Origin: JAJRRS01 sp965230275 | Lineage (GTDB): Bacteria; Planctomycetota; Phycisphaerae; Phycisphaerales; Phycisphaeraceae | DNA length: 64,000 nucleotides | Reading direction: 5' to 3' | Assembly: GCA_965230275.1 (NCBI GenBank) | Contig: CBDDKO010000001.1 | Span: 124,001 to 188,000, forward strand | Notes under the pieces: model-generated | What the model saw: only the letters and a program-made list of their open reading frames with translations | What the model was told of the DNA's origin: nothing | Database searches by the model: none | In this document: positions 35,100-43,985 of the stretch, piece by piece | Layout of the letters: each line of letters begins with the position of its first letter | Numbering within the stretch: the stretch's first letter is position 1 | Position numbers and translations under genes: made by a program

Positions 35100-36137
35100 T
35101 TAATCCTTGAGAACATACGCGAAGATCAGCGGTGCCACGATCGTCGCGTCGGATTCAATCATGAACTTCGGCGTGCTCGGGTCGAGTTTACCCCACGTGA
35201 TCTTCTCATTCGGCACAGCCCCGGAATACCCGCCGTAGCTCGTACACGCGTCGGACGTCTGGCAGAAGTAGCCCCAGAACCGGGTCTCCCTCTTCTTCAG
35301 GTCCTGGATCAGCATCGGCACGGCACAGATCGCGAAGTCGCCCGCGATGCCCCCGCCGATCTGGAAGAACCCGACGCTCGGTGCCCCCGGAAGTGCCCCC
35401 GCCATATTCTGCTCATACCACAAGGCCAGATGCTGCATCAACTCCGTGCCGGTCTTGACGCACTGATGGTCCGGGATCTCGCCCTTCATCACCATCGCGG
35501 TGAAGATGTTGCCCGTCGTCGAGTCTTCCCAGCCCGGCGCGTAGACCGGGATGTTCATGTCGGCCGCGGCCGCCATCCAGGAATCCTCGACAGGCAGCTG
35601 GTAGTGTTCCGCGATCTCCCCGCTACGGATCACGTCAAATAGATACTCATACGGGAACTGCCGGACACCTTTAGCGGCAGCGTCCTTCCACCGCGCGATC
35701 AATTTGCTTTCCAGGTGACGCATGACCGTCTCGGGGATGCAGGTATCAGTCACACGGTTCATCCCCCGGTCATACATCGCCTGCTCTTCGCTTGCCGATA
35801 GCGCCCGCCAGTCCGGGCAGTCTTCATATTCGGCCCCGGCCAGCAGCATGAACAGGTCCTCTTCCAGGTTCGCCCCGGTACAGGAGATCGCGTGGACCTT
35901 GCCCGCACGGATCATCCGCGCCAGCGTTTTTCCAAGTTGGGCCGTGCTCATCGCCCCGGCTAGCGACACCAGCATCCGGCCACCCGCGTCGATGTGATCC
36001 TCATACGCCTGCGCCGCGGCGACGACCTCCCGGCTGTTAAAGTGCAGGTAATTCGACTGCATAAACCGCCGCACGACACCGGTGCCGGTTTCGCATTGGA
36101 TCGTGTTTGATGCCGTCTGCTTGGTCTGTGTCGTCAT
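35100..36137 (-). CDS. Deoxyhypusine synthase-like protein
   Basis: Protein of 345 residues from the ATG at 36137. The family layout is clear: MLVSLAGAMSTAQLGKTLARMI (NAD-binding opening), HAISCTGANLEEDL, then VYAPGWEDSTTGN, GFFQIGGGIAGDFAICAVPML and the C-terminal TWGKLDP segment, where the Lys corresponds to the substrate-linking Lys of deoxyhypusine synthase (WGK). Bacteria lack eIF5A, so the real reaction is probably a related spermidine-dependent aminobutyl transfer, such as polyamine synthesis. That is inferred from the family, not seen. It lies 57 bp downstream of dapB in the same direction. Confidence 0.88.
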   Translation of the reverse strand: MTTQTKQTASNTIQCETGTGVVRRFMQSNYLHFNSREVVAAAQAYEDHIDAGGRMLVSLAGAMSTAQLGKTLARMIRAGKVHAISCTGANLEEDLFMLLAGAEYEDCPDWRALSASEEQAMYDRGMNRVTDTCIPETVMRHLESKLIARWKDAAAKGVRQFPYEYLFDVIRSGEIAEHYQLPVEDSWMAAAADMNIPVYAPGWEDSTTGNIFTAMVMKGEIPDHQCVKTGTELMQHLALWYEQNMAGALPGAPSVGFFQIGGGIAGDFAICAVPMLIQDLKKRETRFWGYFCQTSDACTSYGGYSGAVPNEKITWGKLDPSTPKFMIESDATIVAPLIFAYVLKD

Positions 36138-36194
36138 ATGTATAAGCCTCAGCTTCATGCGCTAACACGTTAGATCACGGATATCTGTCTGGCT

Positions 36195-36983
36195 TCAAAG
36201 CCCCAACACATCCTTCATGCCATAGCGCCCCGCCGGCTTGCCGGCCAGCCACTTCGCGGCACGCAGCGCCCCATTGGCAAACGTGTCTCGGGTCGTGGCT
36301 TTGTGTGATAGCTGCACCTCTTCGCCCAGTGTGGCATAGCAGACGCTGTGCCGACCGACCTCATCACCCAGGCGCAGCGCATGCACGCCGATCTCCCCGG
36401 GCACGCGCGGGTCCATCCCGCTTCGGCCGTGCTTGACGTCCTTGACGATGTCCTTGCCGGTCGCGTCGCAGACGCTCTTGACCAGGCCCATCGCCGTGCC
36501 GGAAGGCGCATCCTGCTTGAAGCGGTGGTGCGCCTCGATCACCTCGATGTCGTAGTCCTCGCCCAACTGCCTGGCGACCTGGCCCACCAACGCAAACAAC
36601 AGGTTCACACCCAGGCTCATGTTCGGGGCCAGCAATACGGGGATCGACTTCGTGGCGGCCGAGATCGCAAGCTCATCTTCATCGGTCAGCCCGGTCGTGC
36701 CGATGACCAGCGGGACGCCGCGGTCGACACACAGTTCTACAGCCGGCAGCACCGCGGGCTGGACACTGAAGTCGATCATCACGTCCGGCTTAGCATCGAG
36801 CGACGTGCTGATCGGCACGCCCGCCTCGGCCTCACCCGCCACGCGCCCGGCATCCTGCCCGAGCAGGCCGCAGCCCTCGTGCTCCAGCGCCGCGACGACC
36901 TGCATCCCATCGTCGGCCATCCCCAACGCCACCAGACGCCGACCCATCCGCCCCGCCGCCCCGTTGATCGCTACCTGAATCAT
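36195..36983 (-). CDS. dapB: 4-hydroxy-tetrahydrodipicolinate reductase
   Basis: Protein of 262 residues for lysine and diaminopimelate synthesis. It has the N-terminal nucleotide-binding motif GAAGRMGRRL, VIGTTGL, and the signature EAHHRFKQDAPSGTAMGLVKSV with the conserved His/His/Lys cluster. Length is normal. It is divergent from the TPR gene at 37195, and the 211 bp between them hold a promoter for that gene. Confidence 0.96.
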   Translation of the reverse strand: MIQVAINGAAGRMGRRLVALGMADDGMQVVAALEHEGCGLLGQDAGRVAGEAEAGVPISTSLDAKPDVMIDFSVQPAVLPAVELCVDRGVPLVIGTTGLTDEDELAISAATKSIPVLLAPNMSLGVNLLFALVGQVARQLGEDYDIEVIEAHHRFKQDAPSGTAMGLVKSVCDATGKDIVKDVKHGRSGMDPRVPGEIGVHALRLGDEVGRHSVCYATLGEEVQLSHKATTRDTFANGALRAAKWLAGKPAGRYGMKDVLGL

Positions 36984-37124
36984 CTTTATATCCTCTGCTC
37001 TGCCCGGATCGCCCGGGATACCGGGTCTATGTCAATGGCCAAGGGTCTTGGCTCGACTCATGGCCGCACCTTACGGGCCGATAATCCTCCCGGCAAGCCG
37101 AACACACCCGCCCGGTAATGACTA

Positions 37125-37153
37125 TGGCCATCGCCCGGCGGTTCTACTATAAT
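37125..37153 (+). promoter_or_regulatory. Housekeeping-type promoter for the TPR gene
   Basis: TGGCCA, 17-base spacer, TATAAT (37148-37153). The -10 box is perfect and the -35 weak. It ends 42 bp before the start codon at 37195. Confidence 0.55.
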
Positions 37154-37194
37154 TTTAAGGTTCCGATTACCCCCACCACAAACCCCCTGCGAGT

Positions 37195-38730
37195 ATGGCT
37201 TTGAGTTTCCTGGATAAGCTAAAAGGCGGCAAAGGCAAAGGCGGCGGCAGTGGCAACGGCACCCATGGTGGCGGCGACGACGGATTCAAACGTGATCCAC
37301 GCAAGGCCCGCCGGTTCTTCGAACACGCCGAGACCACCGCGAACGCCAGCAACTACGACTACTCCATCGAGTGCTTCATCAGCGGTCTGCGCCACGATCC
37401 GGGCAACATGAACGAGCACGAGGCCTTGTACGAAGTTGCCAAGCGCCGCAAGGTAAGTGGTGGCAAGCCCGCCGGCATGGGCGAGAAGATGAAGAAGCTC
37501 GGCTCGTCCCCCGTCGACAAGATGCTCCACGCCGAGAAACTCTGGGCCAAGAATCCTCTTGACGAAGGACTGACCGGCGACGTCTTTAAAGAAGCGGTCG
37601 AAGCCTTCGATTCCCTGGAAGAAGACCTGGGCCTGGGCGACGTCGCCTTCTGGGTCGGCGAAATCTGGCTGCCGATGATCGGGCAGCAGAAGAAGCCCAG
37701 CGCGAAGAAGTTCCTACAAGCCAAGGACCTGTTCGTCCGGCTGAACCGTTTCGACAAGGCCGTCGAGGCCTGCCGCAAGGCCGCCGCCGCCAACCCCAAC
37801 GACAGCAAGCTGCTCACCGAACTTAAGGACCTCCAGGCACAGCAGATGCTGGCCGAGAATAAGTTTGGTGGTGGGGAAGAAGGCGACTTCCGCAAGAACC
37901 TCAAAGGCGCCGACGAGCAGGCCGCGATCCAGCAGGAAAACCAGTTCCGCAAATCCGGGTCCGACGCCGACGACATCATCGCCCGTCGCCGCGGCGAGTA
38001 CGAAGAGGACCCGCAGGACGTCAACCGCATGCAGAAGCTGGTCGACGCCTTGGTCCAACGCGAGACCGCCGAGAGCGAGAAGGAAGCCATCGAACTGCTC
38101 AAGAAAGCCTGGGAGGAAACGGGGCAGTACCGCCACCGCGTCCGCATGGGCGACATCCACATGAAGCAGTTTAACCGCGCCCTGCGTCAGACCAAGGCGA
38201 AGATCGAGAAGGAACCGGACAACCAGGAACTCCGGCAGAAGTTCCATGCCGTCAAGGCCAAGCAGCTGCAGTTCGAGCTGCAGGAGTTCACCGACCGCTG
38301 TAAGAACTACCCCACCGACATGGGCCTGCGTTACGAGCTGGGCCGACGGCTGTACCTGTCGGAGAAGTTCGACGACGCGATCGGCGCTTTCCAGCAGGCC
38401 AAGGCCGACCCCAAACGCCGGGCCATGTCACACGAGTTCCTCGGCCGCTGCTACATCCACAAGGACTACCTCGATGAGGCGATCGACACACTCGCCCAGG
38501 GCATCGAGGCGCACAAAGTCCCCGACGACCGTCTGGCGATGGAGCTGCGCTACCTGAAGATGGACGCACATATCAAGCTCGCCCGCAAGAACAGCGATGC
38601 CGAGCACGCCAAGGAAGCCCAGCAGATCGCCTCAGGCATCTTCCAGGCCAACATCAACTACCGTGATATCCGCCAGCGCATGGACGAAGTCAAAGCCTTG
38701 CAAGGCGAACTGAAGAACGGCGATGGCTGA
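37195..38730 (+). CDS. TPR-repeat protein of unknown function
   Basis: Soluble protein of 511 residues without signal peptide. A Gly/Lys-rich N-terminus (residues 8-30) is followed by helical repeats: FEHAETTANASNYDYSIECFISGLRHDP, FDKAVEACRKAAAANPND, FDDAIGAFQQAKADPKRR and YLDEAIDTLAQGIEAH. A highly charged middle section with acidic and basic clusters (about residues 235-330) lies between the repeat blocks. It is probably a protein-protein interaction scaffold. Family-level function is unknown to me. Confidence 0.75.
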   Translation: MALSFLDKLKGGKGKGGGSGNGTHGGGDDGFKRDPRKARRFFEHAETTANASNYDYSIECFISGLRHDPGNMNEHEALYEVAKRRKVSGGKPAGMGEKMKKLGSSPVDKMLHAEKLWAKNPLDEGLTGDVFKEAVEAFDSLEEDLGLGDVAFWVGEIWLPMIGQQKKPSAKKFLQAKDLFVRLNRFDKAVEACRKAAAANPNDSKLLTELKDLQAQQMLAENKFGGGEEGDFRKNLKGADEQAAIQQENQFRKSGSDADDIIARRRGEYEEDPQDVNRMQKLVDALVQRETAESEKEAIELLKKAWEETGQYRHRVRMGDIHMKQFNRALRQTKAKIEKEPDNQELRQKFHAVKAKQLQFELQEFTDRCKNYPTDMGLRYELGRRLYLSEKFDDAIGAFQQAKADPKRRAMSHEFLGRCYIHKDYLDEAIDTLAQGIEAHKVPDDRLAMELRYLKMDAHIKLARKNSDAEHAKEAQQIASGIFQANINYRDIRQRMDEVKALQGELKNGDG

Positions 38731-38751
38731 TCACCAAGACTCAAGCCAGTA

Positions 38752-38895
38752 ACCACAGAGACCATTGAGAAGACTAAGAGCAGAGATGTTCTCAGCATTC
38801 ACAGGTGCTTGATATGATCTTTGTGGCATCGACGTAACCTGTATTCATCCTGCCCTCTGCGTTGTCTTTCTCCGTGTACTCTGTGCCCTCTGTGG
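38752..38895. repeat. Remnant of an ACCACAGAG-type dispersed repeat
   Basis: Short inverted arms ACCACAGAG (38752-38760) and CTCTGTGGT (38887-38895) face each other. The right side continues as Ser/Val-like codons GTGTACTCTGTGCCCTCTGTGG. This ACCACAGAG...GTGTACACGGAG type of sequence is a familiar dispersed repeat in Planctomycetes and Cyanobacteria, often next to GxxExxY genes. No gene remains inside. Confidence 0.5.
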
Positions 38896-38924
38896 TAAAT
38901 CCTGATTTTCTCTCAGACCTCGCC

Positions 38925-39692
38925 ATGCAAGCCACCGCCGTCATCCCCGCCCGCTTCGGCTCGACGCGTTTCCCCGGCAAACCGCTTGCGGACAAGACCG
39001 GCAAGCCCCTGATTCAGCACGTCGTCGAGCAGGTCCGCAAAGCTAAAACCGTCAGCCGTATCGTCGTCGCCACCGATGACCAGCGGATCCACGACGCCGT
39101 CACCGCGTTCGGCGGCGAAGCCGTGATGACGCGCGAAGACCATCCCAACGGCACCAGCCGCATCGCCGAGGCTGTCGAACAACTCGACCACTCAAGCCTC
39201 AAGCCCCAAGCCTCAAGCCTGATCCTCAACGTCCAGGGCGATGAACCCGAGATCGAGCCCGAGGTCATCGACCAACTCGTCACCGGTCTGGCCAATGATC
39301 CCGACGCCCCCATGGCAACGCTCGCCAGCCCCTTCGCAGACGACGAGGACCCCGCCGATCCCAACATCGTCAAGCTCATCGTGGACCAACTCGGCCACGC
39401 GATCTACTTCTCCAGATCACTGATCCCCCACGACCGAGATTCCAACCCCCAACCCCCAATCCCCAACCCCCTCTACCTCAAACACCCCGGCCTCTACGCG
39501 TACCGCCGTGACTTCCTGCTCAAATACGTCACGCTCGCGCCCACCCCGCTTGAAGAAGCCGAAAAGCTCGAACAGCTTCGCGCCCTCGAGCACGGCTACA
39601 AGATCGCCGTCATCCAAACCACCACCCGCCACCACGGCATCGACACGCCTGAACAATACGAAGCGTTCGTCGAGCGCATGCTTTGCCACTAA
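38925..39692 (+). CDS. kdsB: 3-deoxy-manno-octulosonate cytidylyltransferase
   Basis: Protein of 255 residues from the ATG at 38925 (MQATAVIPARFGS); the longer upstream frame reads through a repeat. It activates Kdo with CTP for lipopolysaccharide. Motifs: IPARFGSTRFPGKPL, VATDDQRI, MTREDHPNGTSRIAEA, NVQGDEPEIEP, AIYFSRSLIPHDRD, and GIDTPEQYE. Two 28-bp heptamer arrays lie inside the coding sequence: 39190-39217 (encoding SSLKPQASS) and 39442-39469 (encoding NPQPPIPNP). Against E. coli KdsB as I recall it, the first adds about 5 residues before NVQGDEP and the second replaces a variable loop, so the enzyme is probably still active. Confidence 0.93.
   Translation: MQATAVIPARFGSTRFPGKPLADKTGKPLIQHVVEQVRKAKTVSRIVVATDDQRIHDAVTAFGGEAVMTREDHPNGTSRIAEAVEQLDHSSLKPQASSLILNVQGDEPEIEPEVIDQLVTGLANDPDAPMATLASPFADDEDPADPNIVKLIVDQLGHAIYFSRSLIPHDRDSNPQPPIPNPLYLKHPGLYAYRRDFLLKYVTLAPTPLEEAEKLEQLRALEHGYKIAVIQTTTRHHGIDTPEQYEAFVERMLCH
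39190..39217 (+). repeat. Heptamer array inside kdsB (1)
   Basis: 7-bp units ACTCAAG, CCTCAAG, CCCCAAG, CCTCAAG. It belongs to the same unit family as the array at 12289-12316. Confidence 0.8.
39442..39469 (+). repeat. Heptamer array inside kdsB (2)
   Basis: 7-bp units CCAACCC, CCAACCC, CCAATCC, CCAACCC. Confidence 0.8.
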
Positions 39693-39745
39693 ACTATTCA
39701 ATACGTCTCAACACACTTGGACCCGGCCTCAATCGGATACCTGAC

Positions 39746-41143
39746 ATGAAAAAGCGTCTCGCCGCACTCGTCGCATTATTGCTGTTGGTTACTTCAAGTG
39801 CTGCTCAAGCGGAGCAGCCGAACATCGTGTTCTTCTTCGCCGACGACCTGGGCTGGAAAGACCCCGGCTTCATGGGCAGCGACTACCACCTGACACCGAA
39901 CCTCGACCGGATCGCCGGCCAGGGCATGCGGTTCGACCAGGCCTACGCCAACGCCCCGAACTGCGCCCCCTCTCGTGCGGCGATGCTTTCGGGGATGTAC
40001 GCGCCACGCACCGGCGTCTATACCGTTCACCCACCCACGCGTGGCAAAACCCAGCACCGCAAGCTTATCCCGGCGTCTAACCATAAGTTCCTGGAGCCCG
40101 AAGTCGTCACACTGGCCGAGGCGCTCAAGGCGGCCGGTTACGTCACCTGCACCGCGGGTAAGTATCACGTCGGCGATATCGACACGGCTTCCGATCCCGA
40201 AAACCAGGGCTTCGACTACAACATCGGCGGCTTCTCCAAGGGCCACCCCGCCAGCTACTTCAGCCCCTACAAAAACCCACGCCTCGAAGATGGCCCGAAG
40301 GGCGAGTACCTCACCGACCGGCTGACCGACGAGGTCAACGCCTTCATCAAGGCGAATCATGAGAAGCCGTTCTTTGTCTACTTCACCTACTACACCGTCC
40401 ACACCCCGATGCAGCCACGCAAAGACCTCGAGCAGGCCGCCGAGCAACGGCCCAAGGGCGAGCTGCACAACCGCGCGGATTACGCGGGCATGATGGCCGC
40501 CCTGGACGAAAGCGTCGGGCGCGTACTGAAAACCCTCGATGAACTGGGCCTCAGCGAGAACACGATCATCATCTTCTCGTCGGACAACGGCGGGAACATG
40601 AAAGTCACCAAGCAAGACCCGCTGCGCGGCGGCAAGGGGATGCCCTGGGAGGGCGGCTCACGCGTGCCGCTGACCGTGAGCTGGCCCGGCCACATCGAGC
40701 CCGGCACCGTCAGGCAAGACCCCGTCCTGCTGTTCGACCTCTACCCGACCCTGATCGAAGCGGTCGGCGGCGAGCTCCCGACCAGCCAGCCGGTCGATGG
40801 CCAATCGCTGCTGCCACTACTTACCGGCGAAGTCCAGGCGCTCGAAGAACGCCCCCTCTACTGGCACTTCCCCGCCTACCTCCAGGGCTACGGCGGCGAG
40901 ATGACCCGGTGGCGTGCCACCCCCTACTCCACCATCCGCAAGGGCGACTGGAAGCTCACCGAATTCTTCGAAACCAACCACGTCGAGCTCTACAACCTGT
41001 CAGAAGACATCAGCGAGACTACCGACCTGGCCGCAGAAAAGCCCGAGATCGTCGAGCAGCTGCACGCCGAACTCAAGGCCTGGCGGCAGGAGACCAACGC
41101 ACCGGACCAGTTCGAGTTGAACCCTCAATACACCAGCCCGTGA
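39746..41143 (+). CDS. Secreted sulfatase (formylglycine-type)
   Basis: Protein of 465 residues from the ATG at 39746, with a signal peptide (residues 1-22, cleavage after AQA). Sulfatase motifs: NIVFFFADDLGW (metal ligands DD), CAPSRAAMLSG with Cys73 for conversion to formylglycine, GKYHVGD, SSDNGGN, and GDWKLTEF at the end. It removes sulfate esters, most likely from algal polysaccharides, outside the cytoplasm. Planctomycetes carry many such enzymes. The gene begins 53 bp after kdsB; a matching activating enzyme is not in the window. Confidence 0.94.
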   Translation: MKKRLAALVALLLLVTSSAAQAEQPNIVFFFADDLGWKDPGFMGSDYHLTPNLDRIAGQGMRFDQAYANAPNCAPSRAAMLSGMYAPRTGVYTVHPPTRGKTQHRKLIPASNHKFLEPEVVTLAEALKAAGYVTCTAGKYHVGDIDTASDPENQGFDYNIGGFSKGHPASYFSPYKNPRLEDGPKGEYLTDRLTDEVNAFIKANHEKPFFVYFTYYTVHTPMQPRKDLEQAAEQRPKGELHNRADYAGMMAALDESVGRVLKTLDELGLSENTIIIFSSDNGGNMKVTKQDPLRGGKGMPWEGGSRVPLTVSWPGHIEPGTVRQDPVLLFDLYPTLIEAVGGELPTSQPVDGQSLLPLLTGEVQALEERPLYWHFPAYLQGYGGEMTRWRATPYSTIRKGDWKLTEFFETNHVELYNLSEDISETTDLAAEKPEIVEQLHAELKAWRQETNAPDQFELNPQYTSP

Positions 41144-41691
41144 TCCACGGCTTACGGTCATGGGCAACCAGCTAATCTCTCCCCGATCTCGCGACTTCCA
41201 AGGAGGTCGGGGCGATGGTGCCAACTTACGGTCGCAGTCCAACCCTCATCAGGGATTAGGAATGAGTTAAAAGGACTCCGCCTGCCAGATACACCGGCCT
41301 GATTGAACGATAACGCTATATAATGAATAGCCTTACGTTATTTTCGCCCGTCCATCGGCATGACCACGACCCCCTACCCGTCGCCGATCCTTGGCAAATA
41401 CGACAAATCTTCCTCGTCCATCCGGCCGATGCTTCAACTTGACGGAGTCGCGGCATCCGCTATCCTTTCCCGACTCCGAGCTTATAGACGTTTTTCGTGC
41501 CGGCCTGCCCGGTATCACGGCGGGGCTGGGAGAGCCCAACGGGGCGAGCGGCGAGCGGTCTTAACCGACCCGCAGACGCCGGCCCGCTGGTTCCTGGATT
41601 GTTTTTATTCGATGGCTAAGTCTGACGCCGACCGGCTCTGTGACCGGGCAAGGCGCAGACCGAACAGACCGTACCGCATAAGGTGACCACC
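41144..41691. other. Long intergenic region before fusA
   Basis: 548 bp without a convincing gene. It holds a CCCCGA...TCGGGG hairpin near 41200-41231, a perfect TATAAT at 41321 without a good -35, the fusA promoter at 41439-41466, and a GC-rich leader of about 220 bases with a GGGCTGGGAGAGCCC hairpin near 41523. The leader length suggests post-transcriptional control of fusA. Confidence 0.5.
41439..41466 (+). promoter_or_regulatory. Housekeeping-type promoter for fusA
   Basis: TTGACG (41439-41444), 16-base spacer, TATCCT (41461-41466). Good match on both boxes; gives a leader of about 220 bases before the ATG at 41692. Confidence 0.6.
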
Positions 41692-43836
41692 ATGACGACC
41701 GCGACCGCTGGCAAGAAGAATATGGCCGACCGCCTGGCCGTGACCCGTAACTTCGGCATCTGCGCCCACATCGACGCCGGCAAGACCACCGTCACCGAGC
41801 GCATCCTCTACTACACCGGCAAGAGCTACAAGATCGGTGAAGTCCACGAAGGCACCGCCACCATGGACTTCCTCGAAGACGAGCAGCAACGCGGCATCAC
41901 CATCCAGTCCGCCGCCACCACCTGCCCCTGGACCCACGGCGGCAAGGACTACACCCTCAACCTCATCGACACCCCGGGCCACGTCGACTTCACCATGGAA
42001 GTCGAACGCTCCATGCGTGTCCTCGACGGCGCAGTCGTCGTGTTTGACGGCAAGGAAGGCGTCGAAGCCCAGTCCGAAACCGTCTGGCGTCAGGCCGACC
42101 GCTACAACGTCCCCCGCGTCTGCTTCATCAACAAGATGGACAAGCTCGGCGCCGACTTCGAATACAGCTTCAACACCATCAAGGACCGTCTCGGCGCCCC
42201 CGCCGTCGCCGTCCAGATCCCCATCGGTGCGGGCAACGACTTCGAAGGCGTCATCGATCTGCTGACGAACAAGGCCTACTACTTCTCCAAGGAAGACATG
42301 GGCGCCGTCGTCGAGGAGAAAGAAATCCCCGACGAATACAAGGAAATGACCGAGCTCTGGCACCACGACCTGGTCGAACGGGCAGCAGAGCTGGACGACA
42401 CCCTGACCGAGAAGTTCCTCAACGACGACGACCTGAGCCCGGAAGAAATCCGCCAGGCGCTGCGTCAGGGCACCATCGACCGCCGCATCCACCCCACGTT
42501 CTGCGGCTCCGCCCTCCAGAACATCGGCGTGCAGCGGCTGATCGACGGCGTCATCGACTACCTGCCCAACCCCACCGAGGTCCCCGAAGTCCAGGGCACC
42601 GACGTCAAGGACGCCGACAAGAAGCTCAGCCGCCCCCACGACGAAGACGCCCCGTTCTCCGGCCTGGTCTTCAAGATCGTCAACGACGCCCACGGCGACC
42701 TGACCTACGTCCGCGTCTACTCCGGCGTGCTCGAAAAGGGCAGCCGTGTGCTCAACTCCAACAACGGCAAGCGTGAGATCATCAGCCGTATCTTCGAGAT
42801 GCACGCCAAGGACCGCCAGGCCCGCGACAACGCCAAAGCCGGCGAGATCGTCGCCATCGTCGGGCTCAAGAGCTCGATGACAGGCGAAACCCTCTGCTCC
42901 ACCGACGACCCGATCGTCCTGGAACGCATGGACTTCCCCGATCCGGTTATCTCCATGAGCATCGAGCCGGCCACCACCGCCGACAAGGAAAAGCTCGGCA
43001 ACGCCCTGGTCACCATCCGCCGCGAAGACCCCTCCTTCCAGAGCCACTACGACGAAGAGACCGGCCAGACCATCATCGCCGGCATGGGTGAGCTTCACCT
43101 GGACATCATCAAGACCAAGCTGATCCGCGACATGAAGGTCGGCGTCAACGTCGGCACGCCGCGTGTGGCTTACAAGGAATCGATCAGCAAGCAGGCCGAA
43201 GGCCGCGGCATCCACAAGAAGCAGACCGGTGGCCGTGGTCAGTTCGGCGACTGCTCCATCATCATCGAGCCCATCACCCCGGAAGAAGCCGCCGAACAGG
43301 AACTGGAATACAAGGACGGCGTCGCCTTCGAGAACAAGGTCATCGGCGGCGCGATCCCGAAGGAATACATCCCCTCGGTCGCCGTCGGCTGCCGCGAAAC
43401 CGCCAAGAGCGGTGTCCTCGCCGGCTACCCCCTGCTCGGCGTCAAGGTGTCGCTGGTCGATGGTAAGTTCCACGACGTCGACTCTTCGCAGATCGCCTTC
43501 GAGCAGGCCGGCACCCTGGCCTTCAAGGAAGCGACCCGCAAGGCCGGCCTCGAACTGCTCGAGCCGATCATGAAGGTCGTCATCACCACCCCGGATGAGT
43601 TCCTCGGCAACGTCTCGGGCGACCTGAACCGCCGCCGGGCCATCATCAGCGAGACCGAGCAGCGTGGCAACACCCGCGTCGTCACCGCCGAAGCCCCGCT
43701 GTCGGAAATGTTCGGCTACTCCAACACCCTCCGCGGCATGAGCCAGGGCCGCGCCAGCTACGCCATGGAGCCTCTGACCTACCGCCCCGTCCCCGGCAAC
43801 ATCGCCAAGGAAATCCTCGAAGGCGCCGACAAGTAA
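41692..43836 (+). CDS. fusA: Elongation factor G
   Basis: Translocation GTPase of 714 residues from the ATG at 41692, with AAGGTG about 6 bases upstream; an in-frame GTG three codons earlier is less likely. G-domain motifs: HIDAGKTTVTERIL (G1), RGITI (G2), DTPGHVDF (G3), NKMD (G4). Domain IV/V motifs are KQTGGRGQFGDC and GMSQGRASYAMEPLTYRPVP. Strong codon bias towards C-ending codons fits high expression. A strong terminator follows at 43914-43938. The usual rpsL-rpsG neighbours are absent, so it stands alone. Confidence 0.97.
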   Translation: MTTATAGKKNMADRLAVTRNFGICAHIDAGKTTVTERILYYTGKSYKIGEVHEGTATMDFLEDEQQRGITIQSAATTCPWTHGGKDYTLNLIDTPGHVDFTMEVERSMRVLDGAVVVFDGKEGVEAQSETVWRQADRYNVPRVCFINKMDKLGADFEYSFNTIKDRLGAPAVAVQIPIGAGNDFEGVIDLLTNKAYYFSKEDMGAVVEEKEIPDEYKEMTELWHHDLVERAAELDDTLTEKFLNDDDLSPEEIRQALRQGTIDRRIHPTFCGSALQNIGVQRLIDGVIDYLPNPTEVPEVQGTDVKDADKKLSRPHDEDAPFSGLVFKIVNDAHGDLTYVRVYSGVLEKGSRVLNSNNGKREIISRIFEMHAKDRQARDNAKAGEIVAIVGLKSSMTGETLCSTDDPIVLERMDFPDPVISMSIEPATTADKEKLGNALVTIRREDPSFQSHYDEETGQTIIAGMGELHLDIIKTKLIRDMKVGVNVGTPRVAYKESISKQAEGRGIHKKQTGGRGQFGDCSIIIEPITPEEAAEQELEYKDGVAFENKVIGGAIPKEYIPSVAVGCRETAKSGVLAGYPLLGVKVSLVDGKFHDVDSSQIAFEQAGTLAFKEATRKAGLELLEPIMKVVITTPDEFLGNVSGDLNRRRAIISETEQRGNTRVVTAEAPLSEMFGYSNTLRGMSQGRASYAMEPLTYRPVPGNIAKEILEGADK

Positions 43837-43846
43837 AAACCTCAAG

Positions 43847-43868
43847 CCCACACGCTCCTGCGTGTGGG
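43847..43868. repeat. Perfect hairpin after fusA
   Basis: 9 bp perfect stem CCCACACGC / GCGTGTGGG with a TCCT loop, 10 bp after the stop codon. It resembles a dispersed REP-like hairpin; a shorter relative (CACGCTCATACGTG) lies at 46001-46014. Confidence 0.5.
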
Positions 43869-43913
43869 AGTCCCTGGCACACCTTGGGACACATGCATAT
43901 ATCACCCCTCAAA

Positions 43914-43938
43914 CCCACGGCTCACCCCGTGGGTTTTT
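43914..43938 (+). terminator. Intrinsic terminator of fusA
   Basis: Stem CCCACGG...CCGTGGG with a short loop, followed by six T residues. Confidence 0.85.
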
Positions 43939-43985
43939 TCTTGCGTATACTCATATCAGCCACTCACCTAATCCGGAGATACACC

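Noticed and set aside
36348..37118. Plus-strand frame opposite dapB
   Set aside because: Shadow frame; dapB motifs are unambiguous on the other strand.
41605..43905. Very long open frame on the minus strand opposite fusA
   Set aside because: Arises from the strong codon bias of fusA; Asp/Val/Gly-rich without domains.
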